NCBI RefSeq assembly: GCF_902459775.1
Contig: NZ_CABPSQ010000002.1
Coordinates: 930,001-994,000, forward strand
Length of the DNA stretch: 64,000 nt
Origin: Pandoraea captiosa
GTDB taxonomy: Bacteria > Pseudomonadota > Gammaproteobacteria > Burkholderiales > Burkholderiaceae
Reading direction: 5' to 3'
Shown here: piece after piece, positions 1 through 8,748 of the stretch
Layout of the letters: each line of letters starts with the position of its first letter
Position numbering within the stretch: the first letter of the stretch is position 1
Notes under the pieces: generated by a model
Told to the model about the DNA's origin: nothing
What the model saw: the letters and a program-made list of their open reading frames with translations, nothing else
Databases searched by the model: none
Made by a program: the position numbers and the translations under genes

Positions 1-116
1 TCGTCGAGATTCAACCGGAGAAGGACGATGCCAACCTCATCTCCTGCGTGACGGCGGGACGCCTCATTCTGAACCTGATCGGCGCATCTATTCGCGCGGG
101 ACACTTCGACAAATGA
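1..116 (+). CDS. C-terminal end of an unidentified protein (partial)
   Basis: Only the last 37 codons are inside the window, read from base 3; the protein ends ...IRAGHFDK. I do not recognise the family from this piece. Its TGA overlaps the ATG of the ABC ATPase gene (ATGA at 113-116), so it is very probably the preceding gene of the same operon and translationally coupled to it. The rest lies upstream of the window. It may be an amidase, racemase or peptidase acting on the transported compound, but nothing here proves that. Confidence 0.6.
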   Translation, partial: VEIQPEKDDANLISCVTAGRLILNLIGASIRAGHFDK

Positions 117-859
117 GCACCGCACAACCCATCATCGATATCCGCGGCGTCGACAAGTGGTACGGCGCGCACCACGTGCTCAAGCAATGCTCCACGCACG
201 TTGCCAAAGGCGAGATCGTGGTGGTGTGCGGGCCGTCCGGCTCGGGGAAGTCGACGCTGATCAAGACGGTCAATGCGCTGGAGCCGTTTCAGAAGGGCGA
301 CGTCGTCGTGGCGGGCACCTCGCTCACTGCGAAGTCGACCGATTTGCCGTCATTGCGCAGCAAGGTCGGCATGGTCTTCCAGCATTTCGAGCTGTTTCCG
401 CATCTCGATCTCACGCGCAATCTCACGCTCGCCCAGCAAATCGTGCTGGGACGCGACGCCGATGCGGCGCGCACCAAGGCACGGGCGTTGCTGGATCGGG
501 TCGGCCTGTCCGCGCACGCGCACAAGTATCCCGGGCAGCTATCGGGCGGGCAGCAGCAGCGTGTAGCCATCGCGCGTGCACTGTCGATGGACCCCATGGC
601 GATGCTGTTCGACGAACCGACCTCGGCGCTCGATCCCGAGATGGTCAACGAAGTGCTCGACGTCATGGTCGAGCTCGCGCGTGAGGGCATGACGATGATG
701 GTCGTCACGCATGAGATGGGCTTCGCGCGGCGCGTGGCGCATCGGGTGGTGTTCATGGAGGATGGCGCGATCGTCGAAGACAGTCCGACCGACGCGTTTT
801 TCAACGAGGCCGCCAGCCCTGCCGCCAAACGTTTTCTCTCGAAGATTCTCGCGCATTGA
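113..859 (+). CDS. Amino-acid ABC transporter ATP-binding protein (GlnQ/GltL type)
   Basis: A 248-residue ATPase subunit of a polar amino-acid importer, working at the inner membrane face. All nucleotide-binding motifs are intact: Walker A GPSGSGKST near residue 40, Q-loop GMVFQHFELFPH, signature LSGGQQQR, Walker B MLFDEPTSALDP and the switch histidine in VVTHE. Length is normal for the family (about 240-250). The start codon overlaps the stop of the upstream gene, which fixes the start. A RidA gene follows 49 bases later on the same strand. Permease and binding-protein genes are not seen here and probably lie upstream of the window. The substrate (glutamate, aspartate or other) cannot be read from the ATPase. 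Confidence 0.93.
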   Translation: MSTAQPIIDIRGVDKWYGAHHVLKQCSTHVAKGEIVVVCGPSGSGKSTLIKTVNALEPFQKGDVVVAGTSLTAKSTDLPSLRSKVGMVFQHFELFPHLDLTRNLTLAQQIVLGRDADAARTKARALLDRVGLSAHAHKYPGQLSGGQQQRVAIARALSMDPMAMLFDEPTSALDPEMVNEVLDVMVELAREGMTMMVVTHEMGFARRVAHRVVFMEDGAIVEDSPTDAFFNEAASPAAKRFLSKILAH

Positions 860-908
860 GCGCGACTTCCCGCCAATTCATTGGAACGATCGGAACCCCA
901 GGAACATC

Positions 909-1322
909 ATGACGCACACAAGAATCCGCAAGTTCAACACCCGCGAGACCTACCCGGAACAAAAGCTCGACAACGATCTGTGCCAGGCGGTCATCGCAGG
1001 CAACACCATCTATCTGCGCGGCCAGATCGGGCAGGATCTCGATACGCGCGAGTCGGTCGGCATCGGCGACGTGACGGCGCAGACCGAAAGAGCGATGGCC
1101 AACGTGAAGATGCTGCTCGACGAATGCGGCAGTCAGCTCGCGGACATCTGCAAGGTCACCGTGTACATCGTCGACCCGCGATATCGCGAGGCGGTGTACA
1201 ACGTGATGGGACGCTGGCTCAAGGGCGTGTTCCCCGTGTCGACGGGCATCGTGGTGCAGGCGCTGGCGCGCCCGGAGTGGCTGGTGGAGATCGATGTGAC
1301 GGCTGTGAAGCCCACGGCGTGA
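909..1322 (+). CDS. RidA/YjgF family protein
   Basis: A 137-residue member of the RidA (YjgF/YER057c/UK114) family, which hydrolyses reactive enamine/imine intermediates formed by PLP enzymes or acts as a related deaminase. The core is visible: the strand IYLRGQIGQDL, the helix QTERAMANVKMLLDECG, and CKVTVYIVDPRYR followed by the C-terminal VEIDVTAV. The start chosen at 909 gives MTHTRIRKF and full family length; a longer open frame upstream overlaps the ATPase gene and is not credible. It follows the ABC ATPase by 49 bases and is probably in the same operon, which suggests that the transported amino acid is deaminated in the cell. The exact RidA subfamily is uncertain. Confidence 0.9.
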   Translation: MTHTRIRKFNTRETYPEQKLDNDLCQAVIAGNTIYLRGQIGQDLDTRESVGIGDVTAQTERAMANVKMLLDECGSQLADICKVTVYIVDPRYREAVYNVMGRWLKGVFPVSTGIVVQALARPEWLVEIDVTAVKPTA

Positions 1323-1380
1323 CGAAGGGATAGCCGACGGTGTGACGACAGCATTACGCGCATCGAACGAGTCCGCATGC

Positions 1381-1417
1381 AAAAGCCCAGGCCGACGCAG
1401 GCGTGTCGGCCTTGGGC
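1381..1417 (-). terminator. Intrinsic terminator for the leftward secreted-protein gene
   Basis: Arms GCCCAGGCCGAC (1385-1396) and GTCGGCCTTGGGC (1405-1417) pair with one bulged base around an 8-base loop. Read leftward the hairpin is followed by TTTT (1384-1381). It lies between the RidA gene and the convergent gene ending at 1431, and may also stop rightward transcription. Confidence 0.65.
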
Positions 1418-1430
1418 GCCGTCGTAGCCT

Positions 1431-2024
1431 TCAGAAGCGGCGCTTGACGTACACCGTTGCGCCGAGATCTTTCTGGCGAAGGATCGGAATCTTGGCGCTC
1501 GCGGAAATGGTCCAGTCCTCTGTCTTGAGCGAGAGTCCGCGCTTGGGATCGGAGCCGAGCTTGTCGTCCGAATTGTTCCATTGGACGAGAGACAACTGTG
1601 GCGAGCGGTTGGGCCCGATGCTCAGGTAACTCTGCTGGGTTTTGGCCGCGGCGGCGTCCGCGGCAGGCGTCGATTCGAGCCAGTCCGCCGACCGGTGGTC
1701 GTTTCCATGCGCCGCACTATTGACGGCTTCGATCCGCGTGTAGAGAAATGCGTCGGTCTGCGTCACCGGCATTCTGTCGATGCGCTCCGGTGTCTCCGGG
1801 CTCTCCCGACCGAACGGATACAGGGTAACGGGAACGGGCGGGACGGCGGCGACCGACACGGGGGCAGGTGGGGGTGGGACGCGCACGGGTAGCGGTGATG
1901 GCCCGAGATTGGCCATGATCATCTGTTCGGATGAACCCGAGTCGGCGCCCGCAGCCAACGCCACGCCGCTAAGCGTGACGACACAGGCACCTATCATCCA
2001 TTTGCTCAGGCACGTCATGGACAT
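1431..2024 (-). CDS. Secreted Pro-rich hypothetical protein
   Basis: A 197-residue protein of no family I recognise. Residues 1-25 form a clear Sec signal (MTCLSKWMIGACVVTLSGVALA, cut near AGA). A proline-rich linker with PPPPAP follows at about residues 48-70, then a polar central part and a C-terminal stretch (about 130-197) with alternating hydrophobic residues ending in a terminal phenylalanine (VYVKRRF). A C-terminal aromatic residue after short beta-like strands is typical of outer-membrane-associated proteins, but that is only a hint. It stands alone, with a terminator downstream and a large upstream region carrying an array of GAAC repeats that could control it. Confidence 0.75.
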   Translation of the reverse strand: MSMTCLSKWMIGACVVTLSGVALAAGADSGSSEQMIMANLGPSPLPVRVPPPPAPVSVAAVPPVPVTLYPFGRESPETPERIDRMPVTQTDAFLYTRIEAVNSAAHGNDHRSADWLESTPAADAAAAKTQQSYLSIGPNRSPQLSLVQWNNSDDKLGSDPKRGLSLKTEDWTISASAKIPILRQKDLGATVYVKRRF

Positions 2025-2558
2025 GCCTCCCGTGAAGGAATGGAAACGCTATTGCGCTGGCCCCATTTTTACCTTCGTACGACGCAAAGACGGCACTTTT
2101 CGAACTTCGTATAACGAACAGTCCTGAACAGTTCCGAACCGTCTTTAGCGGTTTGCTTGCACCGTATGCATTTAGGAATTTTAGTCAGTCATTTGCATAC
2201 CGCTACCCCAATTTGCATCAATGCCGTGCGGTATCCCACGCGCGCGCTTCGCGCACGCCCGCCGGACGTGGCTCCGCGCATGCGCGAGCGTCATCGGTTC
2301 GGGTATATCCCGACGACTGGTGCGATCAGCGCGCCTCGTCACCTGCCTCGTCACGTGCATTGAGCCAAAGACCGAACTCCTTCATCACTTCGACCACGGG
2401 ACGCAGTCGCGCCCCGTCCAGCCGGGCAGATCTTCGTCCACCACACGTGCAAATCTTTAAATGTAAGTTTATTTTTTATACTTATATGACATTTCTATGC
2501 TTTCTTTCATCTTTATACCGAATGCCTGAGTAGCTGGCCGAGTAAGCGACCCGGCCGA
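2025..2558. other. 534-base non-coding region between two leftward genes
   Basis: No credible gene. It holds the GAACAGT decamer array (2116-2145) upstream of the secreted-protein gene, two copies of ATTTGCAT (2191-2198 and 2211-2218), and an AT-rich run with long T tracts at about 2455-2520, just past the end of the binding-protein gene at 2559. This AT-rich run stands out in a GC-rich window and may be a promoter or a nucleoid-protein site. Confidence 0.6.
2116..2145. repeat. Three helically phased GAACAGT decamers
   Basis: Units GAACAGTCCT, GAACAGTTCC and GAACCGTCTT repeat exactly every 10 bases, so they lie on one face of the helix. A further GAAC sits at 2102. The array is about 90-120 bases upstream of the start at 2024, a plausible place for activator binding. 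Confidence 0.6.
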
Positions 2559-3293
2559 TCAGGCCCGGGCTGGCGCAACGCTAACGCCCGTGATGCCGTG
2601 TCGCTGCATTGCGTCCTCAATGAAGCCCTCCCGCTTCATGTCTTCCACGAACGTCGTCAGGAAGGTCAGTGCGGCTTCGCCGCGCGTAATCGGTACCCCC
2701 ATCGCCTGACGAATTACCATGAAGCGCTCATCGAGCAGTCGGTAACCGCTCAGGCTGGCCACGTCCTGTGCAAGTTGTTGCTTCACGCCGGCGGCCACTT
2801 CACAGCCTGTCTCGATGAATGTTCCGACCACGGCGGGCGAAGTCGGCGCACGCACGATCTCGGCGTGCCTGAGTTCGCGTGTGAGGAACAGGTCGTACGC
2901 GCTGCCCTTGCCGACGACGACCCGCGTGCCTGCCCGGTCGACGTCGGCGTTGGACGTGACGGGCGACTCGTTGCGCACGAGGTAAAAGCCTTCGATGAGG
3001 AGGTAGGGCGAGGTGAAACCGATCGTCGCCGCGCGGCGCGGGTCGATGGCAAAGAAGCCCACATCCGCCGCTTCATTCGTGACCGCTTCGACGGATTTTC
3101 CCGCGGCGTCGACCACGACCAGTTCCAGCGCGACGCCCAGGCGCTTTGCCAACGCGCCAGCCAGATCGACGGAAATCCCCACGGGGCGGGACTCCGCGTC
3201 GGTGCCCGCGAGAATGGGGTTGCCGAGGTTGATACAGGCGCGCAGCACGCCGGTCGGAGCGAACGCTGCAAGAAGGGTCGGGTCGAGCGTCAT
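2559..3293 (-). CDS. Solute-binding protein (SBP_bac_3 fold) without export signal
   Basis: A 244-residue protein with the two-lobed family-3 solute-binding fold. Visible landmarks are VLRACINLGNP, the lobe segment GISVDLAGALAKRLG, the ligand-carboxylate region ADVGFFAIDPRRA with FTSPYLLIEG, and VVVGKGSAYDLFLTRE. Such proteins normally start with a Sec signal; here the N-terminus MTLDPTLLAAFAPTG goes straight into the first strand, and no signal-like segment lies in frame upstream. So it is either cytosolic (a sensor or enzyme-like use of the fold) or wrongly started. No permease or ATPase gene adjoins it. Ligand unknown, probably an amino acid. Confidence 0.82.
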   Translation of the reverse strand: MTLDPTLLAAFAPTGVLRACINLGNPILAGTDAESRPVGISVDLAGALAKRLGVALELVVVDAAGKSVEAVTNEAADVGFFAIDPRRAATIGFTSPYLLIEGFYLVRNESPVTSNADVDRAGTRVVVGKGSAYDLFLTRELRHAEIVRAPTSPAVVGTFIETGCEVAAGVKQQLAQDVASLSGYRLLDERFMVIRQAMGVPITRGEAALTFLTTFVEDMKREGFIEDAMQRHGITGVSVAPARA

Positions 3294-3390
3294 GATGGGA
3301 AGTCGCGTAGCGGGTTTCAGGACGTGCAGCCGAGAGGCGGCGCTGACGATCAGCGATGTGCCGAGCTTACCGCATTTGCGCGATCATGCA

Positions 3391-3425
3391 GCATCAAGCG
3401 GCATCAAGCGGCATCAAGCGGCATC
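3391..3425. repeat. Tandem decamer GCATCAAGCG, 3.5 copies
   Basis: Three identical copies of GCATCAAGCG (3391-3420) followed by GCATC. Read leftward, each unit carries TGATGC, and the stop codon of the rhodanese gene lies in the third unit. Copy-number change would alter only the 3' untranslated end. Confidence 0.85.
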
Positions 3426-3833
3426 GTGCCTCGCAAGCGCGAAGCCTTCGTCGAGCCAGCCGGTCACGCCGCCGATCATCACTTTGACGGGACGTCCCAA
3501 TTGCGCCAATCGGATGGCGCCCCGTGTCGCACCGTTGCAGTGCGGCCCTGCGCAGTAAGTGACGAACAGTGTGTCGGCTGGATAATCCGCGAGCTTCGAC
3601 GCGATGATCTTGCCGTGCATCAGATTCACGGCACCGGGAATATGTCCCTGTGCAAACATCGCCGGGCTGCGTACGTCGAGCAACACGAACCCGGGCGATC
3701 CGCCGGCAAGCGCGCCGGCAACGTCGGCGCAGTCGGTTTCGAATTGCAGCGACGCGCGAAAGTGCGCCAGCGCGGCGGTGCTCTCAGCGGCGGGGACGGC
3801 GGTGACGGCGTTGTTTTCGTTCAGGTCGGACAT
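3414..3833 (-). CDS. Rhodanese-domain protein
   Basis: A 139-residue single-domain rhodanese, a sulfur-transfer or sulfide-handling fold. The CDC25-like entry motif LLDVRSPAMFAQGHIPGAVNL is at about residues 51-71 and the active loop YCAGPHCNGATR at 93-104 gives Cys94 as the likely persulfide carrier with a second Cys99. The loop is longer than the classic CxxGxR and matches the subgroup with CxGPxCNGA. The gene is divergent from ftrA with 129 bases between; rhodanese next to an ftrA-type regulator is a common pairing, so FtrA probably controls it. No signal peptide, so cytosolic. Confidence 0.88.
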   Translation of the reverse strand: MSDLNENNAVTAVPAAESTAALAHFRASLQFETDCADVAGALAGGSPGFVLLDVRSPAMFAQGHIPGAVNLMHGKIIASKLADYPADTLFVTYCAGPHCNGATRGAIRLAQLGRPVKVMIGGVTGWLDEGFALARHDAA

Positions 3834-3928
3834 GGCTTGGATCGGTAGGAAGGTCGGTATCTGTGTGGGCCCCCGATAAAGGCGATGGGGGAGTCCTCAT
3901 TCTGCCGCTGCACCCGCGATCGGATAAG

Positions 3929-3942
3929 TGTCGCAAATGACA
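3929..3942. promoter_or_regulatory. Candidate FtrA operator TGTC-N6-GACA
   Basis: TGTCGCAAATGACA is an inverted repeat of TGTC around six bases, about 21 bases before the ftrA start and in the only region shared with the divergent rhodanese gene. Its position suits control of both genes; binding by FtrA is inferred. Confidence 0.45.
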
Positions 3943-3962
3943 ATATCCGGTAACATCGCGCC

Positions 3963-4964
3963 ATGAAACATCATCTTGTCGCGGCATTGGCCTATGACCG
4001 GCTCTGCACCTTCGAATTTGGCTGTGTGACCGAGATGTTCGCGCTGGAGCGTCCTGAGCTCGGCGTGGACTGGTACCGGTTCAACGTGTGCGCCATCGAG
4101 TCCGGCCCCCTGCGTGCGGCCGGCGGTATTACGGTCGCCGCGCCGTACACGCTCTCGCGGCTGGATCGTGCGGATACGATCGTGGTGCCCGGTTGGCGCG
4201 ACCCGGACGAGTTGCCGCCCGAGGCATTGCTCAAGAAGATTCGCGCCGCTTATCGTCGCGGCGCACGGCTTTGTTCGATCTGCTCCGGCGTGTTTGTTCT
4301 GGCGGCGGCCGGCGTGCTCGATGGCAAGACGGTGACGACCCACTGGCGTTATGCGCAAAAGTTGCAGCAGCGCTACCCGAGCGTGAAGGTGCAGTCCGAC
4401 ACGCTCTATGTCGACGACGGCCAGATCATTACGTCGGCAGGATCGGCCGCGGGGCTCGACATGCTGCTCCATCTAGTGCGCCGGGACTATGGCAGCGCGG
4501 TGGCAAACCGGGTCGCACAGCGCCTCGTCGTGCCGCCGCATCGCGAAGGCGGCCAGGCCCAGTTCGTGCCGCGGCCGGTGCCGCGCGACGAAAGCGGACG
4601 TCTGGCGAAGCTGATGGACTGGGTGCGCCAACACCCCGCATTGCCGCACACGCTGCGCTCGCTCGCCGAACAGGCGTCGATGAGTTCGCGCACGCTGCAA
4701 CGGCATTTTCAGGAAGCTACCGGCATGGCGCCCTACGAATGGCTGACGCATGAGCGGGTGGCCGTCGCCCGCGAATTGCTCGAAGCGCAGCCGTCGGCCC
4801 CCATGGCGCGCATTGCCGAACTGGCGGGCTTCGGGTCGGAGGAGTCGATGCGCAGGCACTTCCGACGCATCGCTCACACGAGTCCGGCTGCGTACCGGCA
4901 GAAGTTCGGTCACGACACGAGCCCCCCATCGGCAGGCACCCGCACGCCCGTGTCGTCTCGGTAA
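3963..4964 (+). CDS. ftrA: GlxA-family transcriptional regulator FtrA
   Basis: A 333-residue regulator: an N-terminal DJ-1/PfpI (class I glutamine-amidotransferase-like) domain, about residues 5-185, with the nucleophile-elbow equivalent LCSICSGVFVLAAAG near residue 105 and TTHW after it, then a C-terminal AraC double helix-turn-helix at about 225-320 (LRSLAEQASMSSRTLQRHF and IAELAGFGSEESMRRHFRR). This domain order is that of the GlxA subfamily, whose amidotransferase-like domain senses a small ligand. It is divergent from a rhodanese gene, as usual for ftrA. The start has no competitor. The C-terminal tail beyond the AraC domain is short and Pro/Ser-rich. Inducer unknown. Confidence 0.88.
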   Translation: MKHHLVAALAYDRLCTFEFGCVTEMFALERPELGVDWYRFNVCAIESGPLRAAGGITVAAPYTLSRLDRADTIVVPGWRDPDELPPEALLKKIRAAYRRGARLCSICSGVFVLAAAGVLDGKTVTTHWRYAQKLQQRYPSVKVQSDTLYVDDGQIITSAGSAAGLDMLLHLVRRDYGSAVANRVAQRLVVPPHREGGQAQFVPRPVPRDESGRLAKLMDWVRQHPALPHTLRSLAEQASMSSRTLQRHFQEATGMAPYEWLTHERVAVARELLEAQPSAPMARIAELAGFGSEESMRRHFRRIAHTSPAAYRQKFGHDTSPPSAGTRTPVSSR

Positions 4965-4967
4965 CGA

Positions 4968-6134
4968 CTAATCCGAACCGACGCTCAGTGTGCTGCGCTG
5001 CCGTTTCTCGATCGACGACTTGAGCAGTGCTGCGCAGCGGAAGATGCCGTGCGCGAACTTGCCATAAGGCAGCGTGGCGAACAGCGCCATCACGATGCCA
5101 AGGTGTATCGCCAGCAGCGACGGCATCGCCGAGGAGGCGCGCAGCGCGAGCAAGGCGAGACCGGACGCGCTTGTCAGGAGCAGCAGCGCAATGAAGCCAC
5201 GATCCATCGGACGCTGACGGGCATCGCCCCGCGCCGCAGGCCGCTTCAGGTTCAGCCACAGCAGCCCTGCGGGCCCCACGATCAGCCCGATGCCGCCCAG
5301 GATGCCCAGCAGAACCGGCGCGCTCAGCACCGGATACGGCGCCTCGACCCCGAGTGCATAGTGATAGAGCGTGGCGATGGCGGTCGCCGCAAAACACAGC
5401 ATGAAGCCATAGAACGTCAGGTGATGGAAGCGGCGCCGTGCGAGCGTAAAGGCGTCGTCCGCTTCGTTGCAGCCATCGCCATGACCGCCATCCAGGTATT
5501 TCAGCGTCAGCGCGTCTCGGGTCGCCTCCGCCACGGCAGGCGCGCGCCTGTTCGTCTCTCCCGCCGATCCCACAGACACGTCGCGCCAGAAGCGCCTCAC
5601 GCCCACGCCCAACGCGAGCAGCGAGAACAGGAACACGGTGCCGAACATGGCCGCAAGCAGGTTATGCGGGAAAATCGCGTAGAAGCTGCCGGGCGCGCCG
5701 TCGACCGGCAAGCCGCCCTGCAAGGCAACGCCGAGCCAGAGAAACAGCACGAGGCCGGCCGCGAGCGCCACCGACAGGGTGAGGCCATTGCGCTTGTAGA
5801 GTGCACCGAACGACGCGGGGAACGCGTATTCGGTGTAGGTCTCGAGACGAACTTCCGCCATCGCTTTCGGCACGTTCACGCCGAATTCGTGAGGCGGGGC
5901 GTACTGGCACGCGTGATAGCAGGCGCCGCAGTTGTGGCACAGATTTGCCAGATAGTTGACGTCCGCCTTGCCGAATTCGAGGCGGCGGGTCATGGCCGGG
6001 AACACTGCGCAGAAACCTTCGCAATAGCGACACGCGTTGCAGATCTGCATCTGGCGTGCCACTTCGGTCTCGCTCGCGCTCATCGGCACGATGGGAATCA
6101 CGCGCGCTGCGCTGCCATGTGACGGGTTTTTCAT
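4968..6134 (-). CDS. tcuB: Tricarballylate utilization protein TcuB (Fe-S/haem membrane electron carrier)
   Basis: A 388-residue membrane protein that in Salmonella reoxidises the FADH2 of TcuA. The N-terminal part has two cysteine clusters typical of 4Fe-4S binding, [11 protein letters not shown] and [16 protein letters not shown]. Several hydrophobic segments follow (for example [17 protein letters not shown] and [19 protein letters not shown]), with histidines such as HHLTFYGF and YHYAL as possible haem ligands. The start at 6134 (MKNPSHG) clears the tcuA gene by 43 bases; a longer frame runs back into tcuA and is unlikely, and a start at 6083 is also possible. It ends 3 bases from the convergent ftrA stop. 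It is the last gene of lysR-tcuA-tcuB; no TcuC carrier is present. Confidence 0.88.
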   Translation of the reverse strand: MKNPSHGSAARVIPIVPMSASETEVARQMQICNACRYCEGFCAVFPAMTRRLEFGKADVNYLANLCHNCGACYHACQYAPPHEFGVNVPKAMAEVRLETYTEYAFPASFGALYKRNGLTLSVALAAGLVLFLWLGVALQGGLPVDGAPGSFYAIFPHNLLAAMFGTVFLFSLLALGVGVRRFWRDVSVGSAGETNRRAPAVAEATRDALTLKYLDGGHGDGCNEADDAFTLARRRFHHLTFYGFMLCFAATAIATLYHYALGVEAPYPVLSAPVLLGILGGIGLIVGPAGLLWLNLKRPAARGDARQRPMDRGFIALLLLTSASGLALLALRASSAMPSLLAIHLGIVMALFATLPYGKFAHGIFRCAALLKSSIEKRQRSTLSVGSD

Positions 6135-6177
6135 ATCGCTTGATGACGCCCTGTGTGAACGCTCGGCTGCGAGCGGG

Positions 6178-7587
6178 TCAGACTGCTGCACGGGATACCT
6201 CCGTTGTCTGGCGTGCGGCGCGCGCAGCCTGCGTCCCGGCAATACGCCCGAACGCCGTGCCGATCGACATGCCCACCCCGGCTGTATACCCCTTGCCGAG
6301 AACGTTACCGGCCATCATTTCCCCGGCAACGAACAGGTTGTCACTGGGGCGGCCACCGAAGTGGACCTGTGCGCGCTCGTTGGTCTTGAGTCCGAGATAT
6401 GTGAAGGTGATGCCCGGGCGTAGCGCGTATCCGTAGAACGGTGGCGTGTCGAGGCGACGCGCCCAATGCGTCTTGGGCGGTGTGAGGCCTTCAGTGTGGC
6501 AGTCGTCGAGGGCGGTGTGATCGAAGGTGCCGACGCGGCACGCATCGTTATAACGCGTGATGGTTTCCATGAAACGCGCCTCCGGCAGTCCAAGCTTGCG
6601 CGCGAGTTCCGGCAGCGTGTCGGCCTTCTCGCCGGGAAAGACGGGCGGCATGAAGCGACCGACGGCTTTCGCGTCGATGATCGAATAGCCGATTTGTCCC
6701 GGCTGATGCGCCACGAGTCGACCCCAGATGGCATAGCGCTTGGGCCAGAAGTCCTCGCCTTCGTCGTAGAAGCGCTGAGCGTCGCGATTGACCACCACCC
6801 CCAGCGATACGCAGTCGATGCGCGTGCAGATGCCGCCGTCGTAAAGCGGTGCGCGCGCGTCGATGGCAACGCAATGCGACTGGGACGGGTCGCCGATCAT
6901 GTCCGCCCCGGCGTCGCTCATATGCTTGATGAGCACGCCCCTGTTAAAGCGAGTGCCGCGAATCAGGAAGTTGTCGGCGGGCCATTCGCCACGCTCGTTT
7001 TGTCCCCATGCCTCGCGCAGCCATTCGCGATTGGATTCGAAGCCGCCCGCTGCCAGTACGCAGGCGCGAGCTTCGAACCGCTGGTCGCCGCTGCGCGCGG
7101 CAATGAAACGGGATCCTTCGAGTTCGAGGGAGTCGACGGGAGTGTCATAGCGGATATCGACGCCGAGCGCTTCGGCGCTGCGGTAATACGCGTTGACGAG
7201 GGCCTTGCCGCCCCCCATGAAGAACGCGTTGGTGCGTGCCACGTGCAGCGCACCGGATAGCGGCGGTTGGAAACGCACGCCGTGTTTTTGCATCCACGCT
7301 CGGCACGACGACGATGCACGGATCGTCAGCCGCGCCAGAGACTCGTTCGTGATGCCGCCCGTCACCTTCAACAGGTCCTGCCAGAATTCCTCTTCCGGAT
7401 AGGCATCGACGAGCACGTCTTGCGGTGCGTCGTGCATGCAGCGCAGATTGCGCGTGTGTTGTGAGTTGCCGCCGCGCCATTCGCGCGGTGCGGATTCCAG
7501 AAGCAGGACCGAAGCACCGGCCTCGCGCGCCATCAACGCGGCGCACAGTGCGGCATTCCCTCCCCCGATTACGAGCACATCGACCAT
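6178..7587 (-). CDS. tcuA: FAD-dependent tricarballylate dehydrogenase TcuA
   Basis: A 469-residue flavoprotein of the fumarate-reductase/succinate-dehydrogenase family that oxidises tricarballylate to cis-aconitate. The N-terminal FAD-binding motif [19 protein letters not shown] is complete, with NSQHTRNLR after it, and the C-terminal FAD segment reads [30 protein letters not shown]. Length fits the family. A strong ribosome site AAAGGAGG lies before the ATG. The gene is 63 bases downstream of a LysR gene and 43 bases before tcuB, all on the same strand, as a single unit. Product identity rests on family plus the tcuB partner. Confidence 0.9.
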   Translation of the reverse strand: MVDVLVIGGGNAALCAALMAREAGASVLLLESAPREWRGGNSQHTRNLRCMHDAPQDVLVDAYPEEEFWQDLLKVTGGITNESLARLTIRASSSCRAWMQKHGVRFQPPLSGALHVARTNAFFMGGGKALVNAYYRSAEALGVDIRYDTPVDSLELEGSRFIAARSGDQRFEARACVLAAGGFESNREWLREAWGQNERGEWPADNFLIRGTRFNRGVLIKHMSDAGADMIGDPSQSHCVAIDARAPLYDGGICTRIDCVSLGVVVNRDAQRFYDEGEDFWPKRYAIWGRLVAHQPGQIGYSIIDAKAVGRFMPPVFPGEKADTLPELARKLGLPEARFMETITRYNDACRVGTFDHTALDDCHTEGLTPPKTHWARRLDTPPFYGYALRPGITFTYLGLKTNERAQVHFGGRPSDNLFVAGEMMAGNVLGKGYTAGVGMSIGTAFGRIAGTQAARAARQTTEVSRAAV

Positions 7588-7650
7588 CAGACTTGCCTCC
7601 TTTCGGACAAATCGTAAAGGTCTCGCGCCGTAGGCGCCATCCGTCAGCCG

Positions 7651-8604
7651 TCAAGGGGTCTTCACGATTTGTGAAGTGCCGGGCGCGCGCAACTGCGCAC
7701 CGGGCCAGCGATGTTCCCGGACCAACTGACGGGCGACGTCGGCGAGCACCACGCGAGCGGCGAGTCCGGCCGGAGACAGTTCGTCATCGGAGACGCTGGC
7801 GAGCATGTTGGGCCGCATGGCGTATTTTTCGGCGACGGGTACGCTCGTCAGAATGGCGTTCTCGGGTCTGGCGAGCGCCGCGCCGGGCTGTATCGTCGCG
7901 CCAACGCCGGCACGCACGACGTCCATCAGCAGCGCGAGACCGTCGATTTCGGCGGCGATGTTCGGTTCGTACCCTGCACGCCTGAACGCCGCGAGCAGCA
8001 GCGAACGCAGGCCGTGGGTGCCGCTGGGGAGAATCAAGGGAAGGTCGCCGAGGTTTTTCAGCCGGACGGAGGTGCTTGCGGGCATGCCGTCGAGATCGCG
8101 TGCACCGATCAGGAACAGCCGCTCGTCGAGCAGCGGCTGCACGCTCCAGCGTTGCGCGGGCGCTTCATGGAACAGCACGGCGAGATCGATTTGACGCGCG
8201 CTCAGCATGGACGCCAGATGGCCGGAGAGGTTCTCGACCATGTGCAGTCGTACATCGGGGTACCGCTCGCGCATGGCTTGCAGGAACGCGACACCCATTA
8301 CGCTGGCCGTACTCGGCGCCATGCCCACGCTGACGTGGCCCGACAGGCGGGCCGAGCGTGCGGCGTTTGCCGCGTCGTCGACATGACGCAAGGCGAGTTG
8401 CGCCTGACGCCAGAACGCCAGACCGGCGTCGGTCGGCACGACGCCGCCGGAGGTGCGTTGCAGCAAACGCGTGGACAGTTCGCTCTCGAGACGGCTGATC
8501 TGCTGACTCAGCGCCGAGGTCACAACGCCGAGTTCCAGCGCTGCCTTGCCCATGCTGCCGTGTTCCACGACGCTGAGAAAATACCGCAGTTGTCTGAGTT
8601 CCAT
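7651..8604 (-). CDS. LysR-type regulator, probably of the tcu genes
   Basis: A 317-residue LysR regulator: winged helix-turn-helix at residues 1-60 (LRQLRYFLSVVEHGSMGKAALELGVVTSALSQQISRLESELSTRLL) and a two-lobed co-inducer domain from about 90 to 300. It is the first gene of the run that continues with tcuA and tcuB. In Salmonella the tcuR regulator is of the same family, but it is divergent from tcuABC; here it is co-directional, so it would be co-transcribed with its targets unless tcuA has its own promoter in the 63-base gap. Similarity to the Nac/TcuR branch is an impression, not a computed result. Confidence 0.85.
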   Translation of the reverse strand: MELRQLRYFLSVVEHGSMGKAALELGVVTSALSQQISRLESELSTRLLQRTSGGVVPTDAGLAFWRQAQLALRHVDDAANAARSARLSGHVSVGMAPSTASVMGVAFLQAMRERYPDVRLHMVENLSGHLASMLSARQIDLAVLFHEAPAQRWSVQPLLDERLFLIGARDLDGMPASTSVRLKNLGDLPLILPSGTHGLRSLLLAAFRRAGYEPNIAAEIDGLALLMDVVRAGVGATIQPGAALARPENAILTSVPVAEKYAMRPNMLASVSDDELSPAGLAARVVLADVARQLVREHRWPGAQLRAPGTSQIVKTP

Positions 8605-8709
8605 GTCGCGACGATTCGAATGAATACCCGGACATTTTATTCGTGGTCTGCGAGTCCCGGGGGGACTCGCAGGGCGCGGAGCAAGTCACGCCGTCGCCGG
8701 AAAGCCCGC

Positions 8710-8748
8710 CATTTCGGCCAGGCATTTCGGCCAGGCATTTCAGCCAAG
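8710..8748. repeat. Tandem 13-mer CATTTCGGCCAGG, three copies
   Basis: Two identical units and a third with two changes (CATTTCAGCCAAG). The third overlaps the stop codon of the leftward membrane-protein gene (8740-8742), so the repeat has probably altered the very end of that gene. Confidence 0.85.

Noticed and set aside
2102-2120. ACTTCGTATA resembles one arm of loxP
   Set aside because: Only about ten bases match, there is no spacer and second arm, and no recombinase gene.
5049-6122. 357-codon rightward open frame
   Set aside because: Antisense of tcuB, Arg/Gln-rich low-complexity composition.
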